The notes beneath the pieces were generated by a model, which worked only from the letters and a program-made list of their open reading frames with translations, searched no databases and was not told the origin of the DNA. Below are positions 62,735 to 64,000 of a stretch of DNA of 64,000 bases, piece by piece. This DNA is from SIG299 sp964632165 (GTDB lineage Bacteria; Bacillota; Clostridia; Lachnospirales; Lachnospiraceae). The stretch spans positions 1-64,000 of the forward strand of contig CAZWCZ010000006.1 of assembly GCA_964632165.1 (NCBI GenBank), written 5' to 3'. Positions within the stretch are counted from its first letter, which is position 1; each line of letters opens with the position of its first letter. A program made the position numbers and the translations under genes.

Positions 62735-63202
62735 TTACTTTTCCGGGATATCATGATATTGTCTGAAATATCCTGTATCCTCCTGTTCATAATACACCAC
62801 TTCGTTATTATTCGGATATACCATTCCAAGTACTCCTACTGCCATCTGATAAATGTAATCCAGATCCGTAATTTCGTTATCCAGCACTGCCTGCACGGCA
62901 TCATTTTCCTTTGCTACATTTGTGATCTTTTTTTCCAACGCAGAAATAGATTTATCTAACTGCGAAATATCAGACTGCACCATCAGATAACTGATACACA
63001 GATAAACCGTTGCGCAAATCGTAGCTGCCAGCAAAAACATCGAGACAATATCTGCCGCCATCCACGTTTTTTCCTGTCTATGCTCCTGTGTTTCCTGCAC
63101 CACACCCGGACGTCTTTCTCTCCGTGTTTCCCTCTCCGGAACTAACTTTCTGACCGCAGAGCCTTCTTCATACTCAGTATAACGGTACATTCTTTCTTCC
63201 AT
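62735..63202 (-). CDS. ftsL: FtsL/DivIC-like cell division protein
   Basis: 155 residues: about 47 charged cytosolic residues, one membrane helix (about 50-72), then a coiled coil (SDISQLDKSISALEKKITN) and a short C-terminal region (YIYQMAVGVLGMVYP). It sits between rsmH and the PBP genes exactly where ftsL belongs. Sequence conservation in the family is low, so the call rests on topology and position. Start ATG follows GGGGGAGTGATACAAC. Confidence 0.85.
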   Translation of the reverse strand: MEERMYRYTEYEEGSAVRKLVPERETRRERRPGVVQETQEHRQEKTWMAADIVSMFLLAATICATVYLCISYLMVQSDISQLDKSISALEKKITNVAKENDAVQAVLDNEITDLDYIYQMAVGVLGMVYPNNNEVVYYEQEDTGYFRQYHDIPEK

Positions 63203-63230
63203 GTTGTATCACTCCCCCTGCAAACAACTT

Positions 63231-64000
63231 TTATGCTTTTTCAAAAATTCTCAATTTCGCACTTTTGGAACGTGAATTATGTTCCAGTTCTTCTTCACCT
63301 GGCAGAATCGGCTTTCGTGTAATCACTTTCCCCTTGCTCTTCTTTCCGCAAACACAGACCGGAAATTCCGTCGGGCAGGTGCAAGGATTCTCATTTTCCT
63401 TAAATTTAACCTTGACTATCCTGTCTTCCAGAGAATGAAACGTGATCACGCATAATCTTCCTCCCGGTGCCAACAGATCGATCATCGTATCCAGTGTATT
63501 TTCCAACACTTCCAGTTCTCTGTTCAATTCAATGCGGATCGCCTGAAATGTTTTCTTTGCCGGATGTCCCGTATTCATTCGGATTTTTGCCGGAATTGCT
63601 GCTTTGATCGCATCTACCAGTTCAAAAGTGGTTTCTATCGGTTTTTGTTCTCTTGCCCGCACAATATGCTTTGCTATATTTTTTGCAAACTGGTCTTCTC
63701 CGTAATCCCTTATCATATGAAACAGTTCTGTTTCTGTATAGCCGTTCACGATATCCTTTGCCGTCTTTTCCATACGGTCATCCATTCTCATGTCGAGCGG
63801 AGCATCTGTCTTATAGGTAAAACCTCTTTCCGCCGTGTCTAACTGATAAGAAGACACGCCAAGATCCAGCAAGATTCCATTGACCTTCTCAATTCCCTCT
63901 TCCCTCAGCACCTCTGCTATTGCTTCATAATTGCTGCGTACCACAGTCACAAACGGATATTTTGTCAATCGTTCTTTTGCAGCTGCAATCGCATCTGCGT
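63231..64000 (-). CDS. rsmH: 16S rRNA (cytosine1402-N4)-methyltransferase, 5' end outside window
   Basis: The frame continues to the window's right edge, so the start and the SAM-binding N-terminus are missing (about 256 residues visible). Visible motifs: ILLDLGVSSYQLD, RGFTYKTDAPLDMRM, IELNRELEVLENTLD, and FHSLEDRIVKVKF with CTCPTEFPVCVCGKK. Usually the first gene after mraZ in the division cluster. The first coding base visible is near 64000; an internal TTG at 63966-63968 is not the real start. Confidence 0.96.
   Translation of the reverse strand, partial: ADAIAAAKERLTKYPFVTVVRSNYEAIAEVLREEGIEKVNGILLDLGVSSYQLDTAERGFTYKTDAPLDMRMDDRMEKTAKDIVNGYTETELFHMIRDYGEDQFAKNIAKHIVRAREQKPIETTFELVDAIKAAIPAKIRMNTGHPAKKTFQAIRIELNRELEVLENTLDTMIDLLAPGGRLCVITFHSLEDRIVKVKFKENENPCTCPTEFPVCVCGKKSKGKVITRKPILPGEEELEHNSRSKSAKLRIFEKA

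Noticed and set aside
1..64000. CRISPR arrays, insertion sequences, prophage or attachment sites
   Set aside because: No spaced direct repeats, transposase, integrase or phage genes are visible; apart from the dlt-like and antiporter operons the content is housekeeping.

Overview
The window is a chromosomal segment of a spore-forming, anaerobic, low-to-mid-GC Firmicute, most likely a Lachnospiraceae (Clostridium cluster XIVa) member. The reasons are: Gram-positive PolC, SigE/SigG with SpoIIGA, an IspH-ribosomal protein S1 fusion, the MEP isoprenoid pathway, a membrane-bound biotin-dependent Na+ decarboxylase cluster, and classical TTGACA/TATAAT promoters with GGAGG ribosome sites. The genus assignment is inference. 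Every gene except one (a DUF4397-like gene at 41.5-42.1 kb) lies on the minus strand, so transcription runs from high to low coordinates. No insertion sequence, prophage or CRISPR array is visible, and no gene-free stretch exceeds about 210 bases.

From right to left in transcription order: (1) 64.0-54.1 kb is a reduced division and cell-wall cluster: rsmH (cut by the window edge), ftsL, two penicillin-binding proteins, murD, ftsW/spoVE, divIB/ftsQ and ftsZ, ending at a strong terminator. mraY, murF, murG and ftsA are absent. (2) 54.0-51.6 kb holds spoIIGA, sigE and sigG, read from a promoter with an unusually long spacer and Spo0A-box-like sequences. (3) 51.5-42.2 kb is a ten-gene Mrp/Mbh-type antiporter operon with four large NuoL/M/N-like subunits, ended by a long structured palindrome. 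(4) 42.1-41.5 kb is the lone plus-strand gene. (5) 41.3-36.3 kb holds cls, folD, rimO, pgsA and a GerM-domain lipoprotein.

(6) 36.2-32.4 kb holds a BaiN/HI0933-type flavoprotein, cmk and the ispH-rpsA fusion. (7) 32.2-25.6 kb holds plsX and acpP (terminator), then rnc, smc and ftsY. (8) 25.5-23.8 kb holds recA and recX behind a consensus promoter with two LexA (SOS) boxes. (9) 23.7-16.3 kb is the most interesting part: a seven-gene operon resembling dltABCD but not identical to it. It encodes a membrane-anchored Ig-like/transglutaminase-like protein, an Asp/Glu-type racemase, a DltA-like adenylating ligase with an altered substrate pocket, a DltC-like carrier, an MBOAT protein, an SGNH-like protein with Cys in place of the catalytic Ser, and a lipoprotein. 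I infer that it activates an amino acid (possibly acidic, possibly D) and transfers it to an envelope acceptor outside the cell.

(10) 16.3-11.3 kb is a five-gene biotin-dependent Na+ pump decarboxylase with two different carboxyltransferase subunits. (11) 11.2-0.2 kb is the conserved pyrH-frr-uppS-cdsA-dxr-rseP-ispG-polC cluster (pyrimidine nucleotide, ribosome recycling, isoprenoid/phospholipid precursor, intramembrane proteolysis, replication). (12) A tRNA-Glu(CUC) gene, truncated at its 3' end by the window, lies at the left edge with its own promoter.
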